Assembly: GCF_022539665.2 (NCBI RefSeq)
Contig: NC_081340.1
Coordinates: 4,588,001-4,652,000, forward strand
Direction: 5' to 3'
DNA from: Daphnia carinata
Taxonomy: Eukaryota > Arthropoda > Branchiopoda > Diplostraca > Daphniidae
DNA: 64,000 nucleotides
Shown: positions 12,197-25,348 of the stretch, piece by piece
Layout: every line of letters begins with the position of its first letter
Numbering within the stretch: the stretch's first letter is position 1
The notes under the pieces: model-generated
What the model saw: only the letters and a program-made list of their open reading frames with translations
The model's database searches: none
What the model was told of the DNA's origin: nothing
Program-made: the position numbers and the translations under genes

Positions 12197-15080
12197 AATT
12201 TTCCTTTAGTCGGTTCAGACAAAATCGACAGCAATCGTTTTTGGGGAAATAACTGTGAAAGTGGAACGTGTCACCTTATGAACTAATCGCTTAGGGATTT
12301 TTGTGGCAATCATTTTTTGAAAATCCGTATTACGATTTGATCATCGTTAAAATAATAAGCTGCGCTTCATTAGTTCACTCGTGATTAGGCTTTCAAGAAA
12401 ACACAAGAGAATGGGCTACGTGATTTTTGTGTTGGGGGAGCGGCGATCGGTGTTTGCTCCATTGTGTGGTATGGCAGGAAGTTTAATGGCCCTTACGTCC
12501 TTGAAAAAAGAAACCCACTTTCGCTATCCAGCAACAAGTTGGAAGCGTTTCCGTCCAGTTTTCACTTTTTTCTACCTGTCAAACTACAAGCACGTGCTTT
12601 TAGACTGGAACGATCGTACACTTGATAGAAAGAGCAAGTTGGACTTGGCCTACTTTTCTGCAACCACACGCACATCGTGCTGATGTTTTTTTGGTCTTCT
12701 TCAGGTTCACTGCTCCGTCTCCGTGTTACGTTTGAAGACAAATTCATTTTACTATGATTTTCTCTATTCAGTTTTTGTTTTCCTCTTAAGGAAGAAAAAT
12801 CATATCCAATTTTCTGCTCGTTTAACTGCGAATCGATTGAAACAATTTTCTTCGTACTCTTGCACTAATTGCAATATATTCACTTAAAAAGTTAACGTTG
12901 CGTGGGGGTAGCAAGAGGAAAATACGTAAATTGAATCAGGGTGTGGATGCCGCAAATATAATGATCTTAATAACGAAATGGAAAGCGACGATTGCTAACG
13001 AAAGCGAAAGTCCCGGAGAATAAGTTTGTTTGCGACAAAGACAGTGATGAAATAGTTCCTTATTTCGCGTGTGTGTCTGACTGATTCATTCAGTAGTTTT
13101 TGGTTCTCTCTGCCTACATTTGGGAGGGCAGCTGAATCTGTGTTGGTGTAATAACGAAGGGGACCCTTTACTATAGATGGCTAACGGCGCGGAGGTGATT
13201 TGACCCACTTTCCAGAAAACAAGGCGGTTGAAGAAAAGGAAACGAGGATTCCAGCGACAGTCAACGTATTCCAGAATGTACAGAAAAAAACGCATTCAGT
13301 GACGGAAAATCAAAAATTCGGTTTCCTTTGAAAAGTGAATGTGGCGTACGTGAGCTCCTGCAGGTGCGTCGCTCAACCAGCTAGAACTTTAATTTCCTTG
13401 CAATCACAATTTGGATATTGCAGGTAATGTCACTTTCATTCTTCTCGTATGGATTGATTTAAAACTTTTAAATTAATTTTACGAACCCACTTCCCTCCCA
13501 AAAAAATTTAGAAATGGGGATGTAAAAAGTTACGCCCATACCTCGTCATGCGCCATAATTTGGATATTTTATGACTGACCATTTGAAGCAAAAAGAATTA
13601 AGATGTGGCGATCTACAGATGAGAAATGGCTTTTGCTGTTTCGTCAGAGTCCTTCGTGACACATGCAATCTGTTTCTCGACGTGCAGCCATATATTAAGG
13701 TAATGTTACGATGTCGTTAACCTCCTTATTCTTGAAACCCGTGATTATGACTCTTCATCAAACCATTGGAAATAGAGCTACACATCCAGAAGCCGATCGC
13801 AACATCTGCGCCATCGTCGTTTATAGACGCCATAAAAGACTTTGCAAATTTTCCCGATTTCACTGGACTTCTGTTTAAACTTTCACTGCAGGTTGAACAG
13901 GTAAACAATCGTGGTTGGCTGTGCTTAGCTAAATTGGCCAACAAAGTACATTGCCCACTATGAATGAAATGTAAATTTCAGGACATCAGCTTGAGGTATC
14001 CTTTTTCAGTTCCAGGGGTGATGTAATTATGACTCAGTATGCTAAGCTTAATAACATAGCCGTCCCAATTTTCAGGTTACTACCATTTATCCTTTCTTCT
14101 CTTAAACGACAAAGACGTAATTGCAACAATTTATAAAAGAATTTTCCCGGCTGAGGTAGTAACGTCTTACATAACGTCCCCTTCCTACTTTCTATAGTCT
14201 GAATTTATTAGAAGGCTTCCGTATCCTGGAATTGTCCGTTTTCAGTTCTTTTATCCGCTCTCCGTCCTCCCTACAAATATCGCATTTCGTCACGCAACTA
14301 TGTCACAACGTTCTCCTTTTTTTTTTTTTTTGCCTTTTCAGCTACACTCGCGATTAGACATTCCAGAAGAACAAAAAAAATACTGAAATGGAAAGTGAGA
14401 GCGAAGTGCTTCTGTGTAGGTTGGGTGGGATGCAAGTCATGCTACAGCGAATTCACCGCACACGTCGCCAACAACGTGTTTTTTAAAAGTAAATTTGATG
14501 TTAAATGTTGAAAATCGAAAGTGGTTTTAGCATAGTCAATTTCGTCATAGAAATGTGCGCGTAGTATGGGACTTTATACCCGGTAATTGAATTTGTTTGC
14601 AACGTTCCTTAGGTTCCTTTACCCATGTTTGTAGTTGGCCGTGTCTGTGTTGCCTGCGTGTGCCTAGTAACGCACGTCAATTCAATTTTGTCACAGTAAG
14701 AGAAAGCCTTTCCGACTACTAAGTCAATTTTCCAAGCTGTCGATCTTCAGTGACGAAATAGCTAATTCCCGATGACGAAATGCATCCTTAGTTTTTTTTT
14801 ATCAAGAGGGCTACGACTTTCTCTAGTTTTGCTTACAAATAAAAGCGCTTATTGGACGCAGAAAGTCAGCGGAAGAATTTCTTTTTCTGTTTGTTGTTGT
14901 CTAAAAAGTGCAGATCCGATCACTCGGCAGTGAAAGTCGATTTTATATTAGTTCTCCCCGTGTTTCGTATTGATTAGAAATTGGAACAACCAGGAAACGA
15001 AATAGATCAATATATTTGTACAACATTGGCGAATATAGATTGGCTTACACTAATGCTTCCAGATTTTTTTTTTGCGTTTT
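12197..15080. other. Spacer without supported genes
   Basis: No frame here combines length, start and splice signals. A short plus-strand open block at 13780-13900 (before donor gtaaac) was considered and not accepted. Poly(T) at about 14318-14333 is the only obvious repeat. Confidence 0.45.
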
Positions 15081-15467
15081 TTATAGATTGCCTTGACCAA
15101 AGGAATCGACCAAAGTTTGCCCGAATGGCCCATACTGCTGCTGGAACGCGGGCGCGAGTTCAGCTCCTCTGTTTGGATCTACTTTGTAGTCGAATTTGTT
15201 GAAGAGATATGGTGTCCCTGCAGGTAAAAGCATGTTTAACAAGATAAATTCAAAAAAAATTTCAGAAATCAACCTATTCTTACCAACGATCAGGGTAGTG
15301 GGAGCCGAATTTACACCTATCAACTGGGCAAGAAACATGACAGAAACTAGAAGCAGCATCTATTGAATGCCAATCAATAAATCGGCATGTAAACGTGGAA
15401 CTCACTGTAGTATTCGAATTAGAATGGCAAAGCCGATATTTGCATCACTTACCGAAATAAGCTTCAT
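15081..15467 (-). CDS. Secreted 75-aa peptide, paralogue of the gene at 10700
   Basis: Three minus-strand exons (15453-15467, 15284-15359, 15081-15217) give 75 aa. Exon 1 is MKLIS followed by donor TCG|GTAAGT. Exon 2 gives a hydrophobic signal segment (MLLLVSVMFLAQLIGVNS) and APTTLIV. Exon 3 begins GTPYLFNKFDYKVDP, continues with a PAFQQQYGPFGQ block and ends FGQGNL. The exon boundaries and mature motif blocks match the 90-aa gene, so these are tandem-type duplicates about 3.4 kb apart. It lacks the Arg/Pro/His tail of its paralogue. An open frame that reads through intron 2 is not the real product. The function is unknown, and secretion is inferred from the N-terminus. Confidence 0.8.
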
Positions 15468-15545
15468 GGTTAAAGAGGATGCAAAACGAAAGCTTTAATA
15501 GAGCAAAGAAAACTTTGTTCTGTCAAGACAGAGTTGTGTCATGCG

Positions 15546-15590
15546 ACTGAAAACCTAGATTAGCTTCTAGTCAAATATGCTGTTTATATA
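15546..15590 (-). promoter_or_regulatory. TATA box plus TCAGT initiator
   Basis: On the minus strand TATATAAA (15583-15590) is followed by TCAGT (15546-15550), close to the canonical arthropod core-promoter spacing, upstream of the start codon at 15467. Confidence 0.7.
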
Positions 15591-15599
15591 TTCCTTCCA

Positions 15600-17030
15600 C
15601 CACTGGCAGCCCCTCCTTTAGACGAGAAAAACAAACTTTCACTTGGACAAACCTGGTTAGCAGGCGATCTGAAAGGCTGCATATTGTTACGCTATGCTTT
15701 CGACGTGATGAGCTATGGTCTCTAGCACTAGTAGTTGGCTGATTGCTTGTCTGCGAGTCGATTACATGGGTTGGCCAGTCCAGTGGCTTTCATTCCGGGG
15801 CACTTTTCCTTTCATGTGTGGACGTGTGATTTCTTCTTTGCTCCAAACCATCTTCGGTTTGGGGAATCATTTGCTATAATGGCCGGTTGTGGTAGACGAT
15901 TGCCATTATAAATACTACTTTTTTTTTTCTAATTTTAGTAGGAGATTCGTGACGTCTTTTGCGTTAGGATCCGCTGATGGGCTGGGGCGAAAGAGAAACT
16001 CAAAAGTAGACAATTTCTTGAATGTTCCAATCCAAAAGAACTAATTTTCAGAAAACGATGCGCACACATTTCCATACATAAATAAGAGGTTTAAGTCTGA
16101 AGTAATAAAAGCTGTTTTACATATGGATTCACTGAAGGATTTAAAAAAATAGGGGATGGCGATGCAGAATCAGCAGAAGACATCAACCTTTCCTTGGGGA
16201 TTGTGATAAAAACTATAGGAAGATAATTTTTCAAGGCTTTTATTTCTTCGGAATGCATTGGAGAAACTATGTGATCTACGTAATTAGAAAGCCCATTAGT
16301 TGATAAAAAAATTGTTTATCTTGAAACAGAGATTACCAACATGGGAAAAAGTTCAATCGCAACAGAACAGTAGACGAGTTCTCGGTAGCCATAGCTACGC
16401 CATCTGTACATGTGTTTTTTCCTATCTACCATTAAAACAAAAAGTTCAATGACCAAGGCATTCGGAACAATGGTACTTTCCTCAACTAATCTAAACATTT
16501 CATCTATGCCTCACGGTACCGACGAGCTGCTGGTACTGCTGCATTGACTGACGCCACCATGTTACAAATTTAGATTACACTACAGTTCGTATTGCAACAC
16601 CTTTGACCTTATACTACCACTTTTGTTGGTTAATTTTTCAATGTACTAACGTGAATTGAAGCATACATAATTCAGTAGCAAGTTTCCTCCGCGATACGGA
16701 GATTCAGGGACTGTCAGTTGGCAAGGTGTGGGCAGACTGAACTGGCAACGCAGCTGTGAGCAGGTGATTTGACATTTCGTCTGGAATGTCTACGTATCGA
16801 AACAAGTGTTTAGACTTAATATTGGGCAGGAACTTCTAAAAAGACTGCTCAGTGAGCCACGCTTGTTCATCTGACGTCACCTTTGTCGGCAAATAGCTTA
16901 TTATCCATTGTTTGATATGCTACGGTGATCTTATCGTCATGGCCAAAGTAATCTAGAAGATGCCATTAGGAATAAATGAGAATGATAGAGGTACAATACA
17001 TGTCCTGTTGATTTTTCTAATATTGCTTAT
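15600..17030. other. Spacer upstream of the Ca2+ pump gene
   Basis: No supported coding exon. 5' untranslated exons of the pump gene may lie here but cannot be placed from sequence alone. Confidence 0.4.
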
Positions 17031-17039
17031 GATGTAAAC

Positions 17040-19951
17040 ATGTATTTCATTTTGCGTTGGATAGAGGAGAAACTAAACATCTTGCGTGAGGATAAATTAC
17101 ATTTTGAAGAAATGTGGCTGCCATCCATTGAGGCCAGCAGCCTGGCTGTGGAAGATGTTGCAAGAAAATTAGACACTAATATGATTTCTGGCCTGACTTG
17201 GGCCGAGGCAGAAAGAAGAAAAGCCATGTTTGGAGCTAACGAGCTTGTTGTTAAAAATGAAGATCCCATTTGGAGGAAGTACATGGAGCAGTTTCAAAAT
17301 CCGCTTATCCTCCTCCTGCTTGGCTCTGCTTTTGTCAGTGTCTGCATGAAACAGTTTGATGATGCTGTCAGCATCACTGTGGCCATCTTAATTGTTGTGA
17401 CGGTGGCTTTTGTCCAGGAATACAGGTCTGAGAAGTCATTGGAAGCGCTGACGAAGCTCATACCACCATCATGTCACTGCATCCGCGAAGGCCAGGTTCA
17501 CACTTTTTATGCCAGAGACCTAGTGCCAGGTGACATTGTGCTGCTAAACTTAGGCGCACAGGTACCGGCTGATTTGAGGCTATTTGAGACTATCGAATTG
17601 TCCATCGATGAGAGCAGTTTTACTGGAGAAACGGAACCAGTAATAAAGCAAACAAAAAGACGCAAAACAGATGAAAACAAGTCAACTTGGGAAACCATGG
17701 CCTATATGGGCACCTTGGTTCGTTGTGGCTCTGGAAAAGGCATCGTCGTATCGACCGGTGACCGCTCTGATTTTGGTCAAATGTTTCGATTAATGCAAGC
17801 AGTGGAATCACCAAAAACTCCACTACAAGAGAGCATGGATAAGGTAAATAGTATCTTATTTACTCTAAGAGTTCTTATTTGACATCTAGTTCCTATTTGT
17901 AGCTTGGAAAGCACTTGTCCTACATTTCTTTTGGCATTATCGGTTTCATCATGTTAGCCGGCTGGCTGCAAGGCAAACCGTTGATGGATATGTTCAACAT
18001 TGGCGTTAGCTTAGCTGTTGCTGCCATCCCTGAGGGTCTACCGATAGTCGTAACGGTTACATTGGCACTTGGCGTTACTCGTATGGCCAAACGGAACGCC
18101 ATTGTCAAGAAGATTCCTACAGTTGAAACTCTAGGTATGTATATTTTTTATATCAATAAATTCCCCCTTATTAAATCTTTCCTTAATATAGGGTGCGTGA
18201 ACGTCATCTGCTCAGATAAAACAGGCACACTAACCAAGAATGAAATGACGGTTACAAATATCGTAACATCGGATGGGTGGCGAGCACAGGTTACCGGTTC
18301 AGGCTACAACAACATTGGAGGCGTTCAAATCCAGGACAGTTCAAGTGACCCAGAAACAGCGCAAATGGCTCGCAGTTCAATTTATAACGTTCTAGAAGTT
18401 GGATGTGTCTGTAATAATGCCGCAATAAGCCCAGAAGGGACCTTACGCGGTCAGCCAACTGAAGGAGCCCTATTAGCAGCTGCCATGAAATTCGGCATGC
18501 ATGCTTGCAGTTCAAACTACCATCGTCTGCAAGAATATCCCTTTAATTCAGAAATGAAAATCATGACTGTGCGCTGTATGCCTCGTGCTGCACACAATGA
18601 AACGCGTCAAGAAATCTTCTTTTCCAAAGGAGCTATCGAAAAGATTTTGCAGTACTGTTCGAAGATTCACTACCAAGGCCACTGCGTGCCTTTGACAGTC
18701 GAACAACAACAGCGAGTACTGAGCGAAGCCCGGCAGCTAGCAACGCATGGACTTCGGGTGATTGGCATGGCACGCGGAGATTCCATGGAAGCGATGGAAT
18801 TTCTCGGAATGGTGGGCCTGCACGATCCGCCGCGACCTCAAGTGCGCCAGGCCGTTGACATTTTCCATAGCACGGGGGTTCAAGTGGTGATGGTGACTGG
18901 TGATGCTATGGAGACGGCCGTGTCGATTGCCGATATGCTGGGCATTTACCGGCCAAACACTACTTCAGTTTCCGGAGAGCAATTGGACGCTATGGCCGAT
19001 GATGAACTGAGGGACCGCGTCATGGACGTCTCTGTATTTTATCGTGTCACACCTCGCCAAAAGCTCCGGATTGTGCAAGCTTTTCAATCTGTTGGTGCTG
19101 TGGTGGCTATGACGGGTGATGGAGTCAACGACTGTGTGGCGCTCAAAGCGGCTCATATCGGTATTGCAATGGGAAAGAATGGTACCGATGTATCCAAAGA
19201 AGCGGCTGATATGATCCTCGTAGACGATGATTTTTACACAATCATGGCGGCGGTCGAAGAAGGTAAAGGCATCTTTTACAACATCCGCAACTTTATCCGC
19301 TTCCAGCTTAGTACAAGTATCGCTGCCCTGTCGCTTATCACCATCACTACATTGGCTGGACTTCCCAATCCGCTCAACGCCATGCAAATTCTGTGGATCA
19401 ATATTTTAATGGATGGACCTCCAGCTCAAAGTCTCGGCGTTGAACCCGTCGACAAAGATGTCATCCGACAACCTCCACGCAGTAGTAAACAATCAATGAT
19501 CGATCGATCTCTCATCGCGAATGTATTAGTTTCCGCAGCTATCATCGTTGTTGGTACCCTTTTCGTGTTCCAGCGCGAATTGCAAGACAACAAACTGACG
19601 CCACGAGACACGACCATGACGTTCACCTGTTTTGTGTTGTTTGATTTGTTTAACGCATTAAGTTGTCGTTCGCAAGACAAATCTGTTTGGGAGATAGGGC
19701 TTGGAACAAATCGACTCTTCATAGCAGCCGTGGCATTGTCTATTTGCGGACAGTTGCTGGTCATCTACTTCGCACCACTGCAGTGGGTTTTCCAGACGGA
19801 AGCCCTTCATTTCCAGGACTTTGCCTTCCTGACGGCCATCACCTCCAGTGTCTTAATTGTGTCCGAAGTGAAAAAATGGATCCAAAGACACCCGCCTTTT
19901 CGACTCAGCCCTCGGATTACCAAAGGGCGCAGTCGTTCCGATTTGATCTAA
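17040..19951 (+). CDS. ATP2C1: SPCA-type Golgi Ca2+/Mn2+-transporting ATPase (ATP2C1)
   Basis: Three coding exons (17040-17843, 17903-18134, 18192-19951) encode 931 aa from ATG 17040, or 907 aa from ATG 17112. The latter lines up with the usual SPCA N-terminus (human about 919 aa), so the true start may be 17112 or lie in an upstream exon. It is a P2A-type ATPase pumping Ca2+ and Mn2+ into the Golgi. Visible motifs are the M1-M2 region ([15 protein letters not shown]), the actuator TGET, M4 PEGL ([18 protein letters not shown]), the phosphorylation site [10 protein letters not shown] with Asp codon at 18215, hinge TGDGVND, M6 [14 protein letters not shown], and C-terminal membrane segments. 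Unusually, the segment after the hinge reads [10 protein letters not shown], with His where P-type pumps have Asp in KAADIG. No stop or frameshift is seen. Confidence 0.97.
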
Positions 19952-20382
19952 CGAAATCTATTTCAACCATAAAACCACCTTCTTGCTGTCAATCTCTTGC
20001 TTTTTTATTCGATTTCATTTTCCATTAATATTTGTTATGGTATTCGTTTGACGAGTCAATAGATTGCCAAGAGAACAGAAGAGGTTTCTTTTTCTTTTTG
20101 AACTTAATGATTCAACTGCCCAGCTTTCCCTTAGGATTTTTCCGCGCCCCTCCCACTTTACCCTCAGGCCAACCCAGTGACTTCAGCAGACAGTCAAGGC
20201 GCTCTGTATGTACACACAGCTTGCTCATTCGACACGAATCTGTCGTTATCACGTTTATATGTGTTTGTGCCTGTGTCTGTTTTCGTAGGCGGGAATGAAT
20301 ACCATTCTCTTTTTGTGACGTTGATTACCTTCACTCATCCTTGAAAAGTATTTACGTAGTAAAGGTGTTTTTGTCCTTCATC
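19952..20382. other. Intergenic: pump 3' UTR and jub 5' flank
   Basis: A 431-base gap between two same-strand genes. No TATA box is evident. It probably holds the 3' UTR of the pump gene and the promoter/5' UTR of the LIM gene. Confidence 0.5.
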
Positions 20383-22594
20383 ATGGACCAGGAGCTTGGT
20401 AAGAAAATGTCGGCTTTACGACTTGCCGAAGCCAATAGGACCAGCAATATGACAAGACCATATGCGGGTTTTCAATATCAAGCTGCTAATAGCCAATTAC
20501 CGCCCTATAAATATTCTACTGCAGCCCCTCAAGTAAAGTATGAACCTCAGTATGGATCCACAGCATCAGAAGGTATTTACGCAAATCTGGAAGAGCTCAC
20601 TGGGAGTCCTGTCAGAAGCCAATATCAAGATACCTTTATTCCACCACCAGAGCAGTTTTCCCAAAGACTAGTTCAGGTATCTCAGATTTCTCATGTTCCT
20701 ACTCAATCCAAAGTAAGTTTGGAGGAAGCCATGCGTTATACCCCACCAAACATGGTGGCATCTTCTGTTGATGAAGCACCAGTTTATGAGAATATCCAAT
20801 TCTACACTTCACCAAAGAAAACTTTGCCTAGTGTCCCTTCATCAACAAACTGTGTACCTCGCCAAACCTATCAACCAGTTTCTTCAAACCTTGCTGCATT
20901 GAAGACAGATGCCCACTTTGCCACACAAAAACCTTTTGAGCAAAGTCAATTCCCTCCGCCTCCTACGTCCATGAAATGCAAATCCTTTTCACCATCTTAT
21001 CCAGCACCACAAATCATTAAGCCATCTCCTCAAAGGTTTTCACAAGCTTCCTCCACTTATCAGCAAACTCCACATGCTCTAACCACAACCAGTGGTTATG
21101 AAAAATCTCCTCAACGAATCCCCAAGCCAGGACTAAAGATTGATTCACCTGTTCAGATGAGTCAAGCTGGTTCCTCCCCAAAGATGCCATTTGCAACTCT
21201 TCCTTCAAAAAAGGTTTGCGTTCTAAAATTTACACCATATGTTATGCTGAAGAAATAACTTGTTTTGTTTCCATTAGGAAACTTCTGATGCAGAGAAAAA
21301 ATTTGAATCTTTCATGAAAGAAATAGAAGAAGAACTGGAGAATCAGGAGCAAGATGGAGAATTTTTCGGTACTCATGGTTACCATTATTAATTAAACTTT
21401 CTGTCCCTCAAGGGTTGTATTTATTTTGAAACAAAAGGCGTCTGTCACACTTGTGGAGAGAAAATCACTGGTGCTGCAGAAGCCTGTCAAGCTATGGGAA
21501 ACCTTTATCATACTTGCTGCTTCGTATGCTGTTCCTGCGGCAGGGCTTTGCGAGGCAAAGCTTTCTATAATGTTCACGGAAAAGTTTATTGCGAAGAAGA
21601 TTATTTGGTATACTTATTTTTTATGTGGAGATCGCAAACATTTCTCCTTGCAAATATTTTTTTTATATACACAGTATTCTGGTTTCCAACAAACGGCAGA
21701 AAAATGTGGACTGTGTGGGCATCTAATTATGGAAACCGTAAGTTTACATTCTGAATATTACTCGATTCAGAACTCTGTACAAAACTGCCTTCGTTGTTGT
21801 TTTAATTTAACTTTGTGTGCAGATTTTGCAAGCGATGGGGAAGTCTTACCATCCTGGATGCTTCCGTTGTTGCGTTTGTAACGAATGCTTGGATGGTGTA
21901 CCATTCACCATCGACGTCGACCACAAAATCTATTGCGTGACCGATTACCATAGGTAAGACATATTTCACATTTCTTTTGCACCTAGATTAGCCTTGCCTT
22001 GTTTATTGCACCGTTCAATTTTGCGTGCATCTATTGCTGGCATTTATTCGGGGTATTTGGAGCGATTACTTTTACGTACATGCTGGGCTTTCGACTTATC
22101 TAATGGGAGGGACATCAACTTCCTAAGAGCCTGCTTAATTCTCTATTATTTAAATACTTTCTCGTATTCGTCGTTGCCTTGCTGGGTGAAGGATGTTTGC
22201 ACCAAGATGCGCAGCTTGCGATGAAATTATCACGCCTGCTCAGGTGAGAGATCTTTGCAATAGGGTTGCTGATATATTTTTAAAACCCAACGCAAAGGAA
22301 CCATATAGATTTTTTCGATTTTTTTTTTGTTTTGTTTTGTTTTTAAATTGCAGGGTAGCAAAGAGACGGTTCGCGTTGTGTCTATGAACAAGGATTTTCA
22401 CGTCGATTGCTATGTTTGCGAGGTGCGTTTTTACTTTTTCCCCCTCTCTTCTCATTCGTACAAAACCCTGTTTTAATGGTCTCGTTTGCTATCAGAGTTG
22501 TGGCCTACAATTAACAGATGAGCCAGAGCGGCGGTGTTATCCTTTATATGGCCGCCTCTTTTGTCGTAGCTGTCGGCTCATGCAAGATACTTGA
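20383..22594 (+). CDS. jub: Ajuba-family LIM protein (jub)
   Basis: Eight exons (20383-21213, 21278-21368, 21438-21607, 21675-21737, 21823-21953, 22192-22243, 22354-22422, 22496-22594) join in phase to 501 aa. Residues 1 to about 300 are a low-complexity Pro/Ser/Gln/Tyr-rich pre-LIM region, followed by an acidic [16 protein letters not shown] helix. The C-terminal 200 residues are three LIM domains with hallmark Ajuba/LIMD1/WTIP strings: [110 protein letters not shown]. In animals the family sits at adherens junctions and inhibits Warts/LATS in the Hippo pathway. Exon 3 starts at 21438: the nearer AG at 21411 gives the wrong phase. Start ATG 20383 ([14 protein letters not shown]) is the first in-frame ATG. 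Confidence 0.95.
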
Positions 22595-22937
22595 AATGCA
22601 GCCTACGTAAATGCCAAAACCAAAAGATTTTTCCGCCCTTCCTTTATCTACAATTACGCGCGAAATAAGCTTTTTCGATTCTGACAAAAATTACTAGGCT
22701 TAATTTAAAAAAAAAAGTCCTACATGACGTCATGAGAATTTTTTTAAATATCTCTTCTGATGTGAATCTTATTGAAAGTAATTTGACAAATCTCTTATTA
22801 AGACAAATCTTTTTTGATTGCAAATGTACACTGCACAAATACTCGATTACACAATTTAATTTTTAGTTGACACTGACCGACGCGTAACCGTTATTTACAT
22901 CTGGAGTTTCACGTATCAATGAGAAAAAAACATTTAT
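22595..22937. other. Convergent 3' ends of jub and p44
   Basis: A 343-base gap between two tail-to-tail genes. It should hold both 3' UTRs. No gene is seen. Confidence 0.6.
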
Positions 22938-24504
22938 TTAATTTGTTTTCATTTGAGCTGTCACAGGATCACTAGCACATCCAGGGCACGTGTGCAAAGT
23001 TTCCCTGATAAATAGATCGCAATCCAGACAAACTATCTGATTACAGTTTTCACACTCGTAAACCTTAAGAAAAAAAGGTAAGTTGTAATGAACTTGATAT
23101 AATCTGAAACTAAAAATGACTATTACATTAGTTTCTGCTTCAACGAACAGTTTAGCACATGCGAAACAATGCGTCGCATCAGGGACTTGTGCTCGTTCTA
23201 CGAACGGTTTAATAGGAAAGAGATGGTGATAAGAGCGAGCAAGGTGCGGCGCAGAAACTAATGTCAGCCCACATTGTTTACATTCAACCGGGAGCTCACA
23301 ATAACGGCTGCCACACTGTGGGCAGTTATAGCCATTGGGACCCATCAAACTTGACGTTTCGCTATCGATGTGACTGCAATGTAGAGGCGTTAGTAGACAC
23401 ACTTGGCCTCTTTTTTGCAAGGAACTTAGTTACCAAAGACAATAAGCGGGTGCGTGATCAGCGGATGAGTCTGAAGTACCATCGTTTAGTGTGGGAGTAC
23501 CTCCAGGAAACCCCATTTTTACCAGTGATGCTTCTATTGAACCTAATACGTAAACGATACTATCAAGCAGGCCATCAAGATTGTAGACATCTTTAGGAAA
23601 AAGTCACCTGCTACAGCTGGTGGTTGCACTTGGCTTAAGATAAGTTCTTTCAGATGATGATCGTCAATAAGAACGTTATACGTGCCGCCGGTTTTTTTAG
23701 CGATTTCTCGGCATATTCGTACTTCTGCGGCCAACCCGATGATAGAAACCCGAATGTTATTGTCTTTTAACGACTTGATCGTTTTTTGTATGTCACCAGG
23801 ATCACAAGTAGTCAAACTTCCAAACAACACTAAGATTTCTCTACTGGAATGGGCAGGCATGTTTTTAAGCCCATTCATAGCTCTTTCCAATGAATTTTGA
23901 AGAGAGGGCTCCCCTTCACAAGACAAATCCTTTAAGTGTTGCAAAGCCTAGAAATTTCCCAAAAGAAATAAAATTGATTGTTGCACAAACGGTTTTGTTG
24001 TAAAGAATGTTACCTCAATATGTTTCTTCTGATTACCAGCAAGTACTGTGATTTTGTCACTACGTTTGAGCTTTGTTGTCAGGATTCCCAATTGACTTAT
24101 TGGATTAAGGTCAAAGAATTCATGAACAAAAACCTCAAGGAGTTTCAAAACACAAAGAAAACGAGTAGGTTTTAAATCTTGCAAAAACATGCATTCAGAA
24201 GAATCCACAATAACAAACAAGTGTCTCATCATCCCAAGTTGGATTGCACCTGATGCTTTGAGGGCAGCTCTTTTCCTCTTTGCCCTAGCAACTAATTCAG
24301 CTACATTTGATTCTAGCAAGCCATCATCATCTTCTTTTATAGCTTCCCTGAAATTTGCAATGAGATAATGAAATTTCACCGAAACTCAAGGGTTGAAAGG
24401 TATGTTTGTCTTTTACATAATTTTCTTTTCTCAGTGCGAACTTACCATGTTTTTTCATATCCAGACTCCCATCGGTATTCTTTAGTTTCGTCTTCATCTG
24501 CCAT
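22938..24504 (-). CDS. GTF2H2: TFIIH subunit p44 (general transcription factor IIH subunit 2)
   Basis: Six minus-strand exons (24446-24504, 24014-24347, 23608-23947, 23434-23542, 23127-23373, 22938-23063) give 404 aa (human p44 395 aa), with summed length divisible by three. p44/Ssl1 is a TFIIH core subunit that binds and stimulates the XPD helicase for transcription and nucleotide excision repair. Visible are the Ssl1 start (YRWESGYEKTW), the von Willebrand A-like domain (HLFVIVDSSECM, then LTTCDPGDIQKTIKSLK and VSIIGLAAEVRICREIAKKT, GTYNV), the linker KMGFPGG, the first Cys cluster (CPQCGSRYCELPVECKQCG) followed by APHLARSYHHLFP, and the C-terminal RING-like C4C4 motif (HCFAC, CENCNQIVCLDCD, CPGC). 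All expected zinc ligands appear to be present. A potential DSSxS motif replaces the usual VVDGS-type region, as in orthologues. Confidence 0.95.
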
Positions 24505-25348
24505 TTTAGTAAACAAAAGCGTTACGTTTATGTTTTAACAGTAGTTAAATTTCTGTATTTCAATCCCTTTAGCCACTGAAATTTTGTGTGTTCGAAAACC
24601 TTCTGCTTGTCGTTTACTGACACCGATGCCGCTCAAAAAATGGCTTAGTGGTAAATGAATTTAACATCCTTATTTTCATCATCAACATCTTAGGCAACAA
24701 TCTAAGTGTTGGTGTAAAATGTAAAATAACAATCCGACCAAACTTGATTTAAAATTGACCCGTTACGTCTTTTTTAGAACTCTTGCACTGCCATCTAGAA
24801 TTGCACGTCCTAGAATGCAAATTTGGATCTCAAGCCATTCTACAGCAGAAGAAATCCAAGTTGAAGCCTCGATCCTCATGAAGATGAAATAAAATTAGGT
24901 AGTCCATCACAGTGGCGAATCGTTCGTAGCAACCATTCAGGTGATGGTTTCACAGTTCTGTTCAAAATCTTTCTGTCACAGAGCACAGTGCCACCACAAC
25001 AATATTAACGGAACTTCATTACAAGAGTGAATGTTAGTTGACACATAAGCTTGTTAAGTGACTAAAAAATGTGTCAAATCATTGTGTCTGTGAATGTGAG
25101 CATATACTTTTTACAATATTGTCGGTAGCCATTAAATATGCAGGTATATATATCTATTTTTTTTTCATAGGTAATGATTGTGTGATTTGCGTGCTTTGAT
25201 TCATTTGGTTTTCGACTATCTTTTTAGAATTATGGGTTTTAAAATGTTTCAATGTTTCTCATTCTGCACAGAATACGCTACAGGCTATTACACGGATCAA
25301 GAAAAGAAATGCCTCAGTATCTAACCGGATTTAACCCAGAACGCAGGA
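24505..25348. other. Spacer upstream of p44 and the pseudogene region
   Basis: Contains the p44 promoter/5' UTR. No other supported exon was found. The sequence is AT-rich. Confidence 0.4.

Noticed and set aside
13770-13900. Plus-strand block IELHIQKPIATSAPSSFIDA before a gtaaac donor
   Set aside because: It is short, has no partner exon in phase and no family. The opposite strand is also open.
14981-15202. Plus-strand 73-codon frame
   Set aside because: It lies antisense to the third exon of the supported minus-strand peptide gene.
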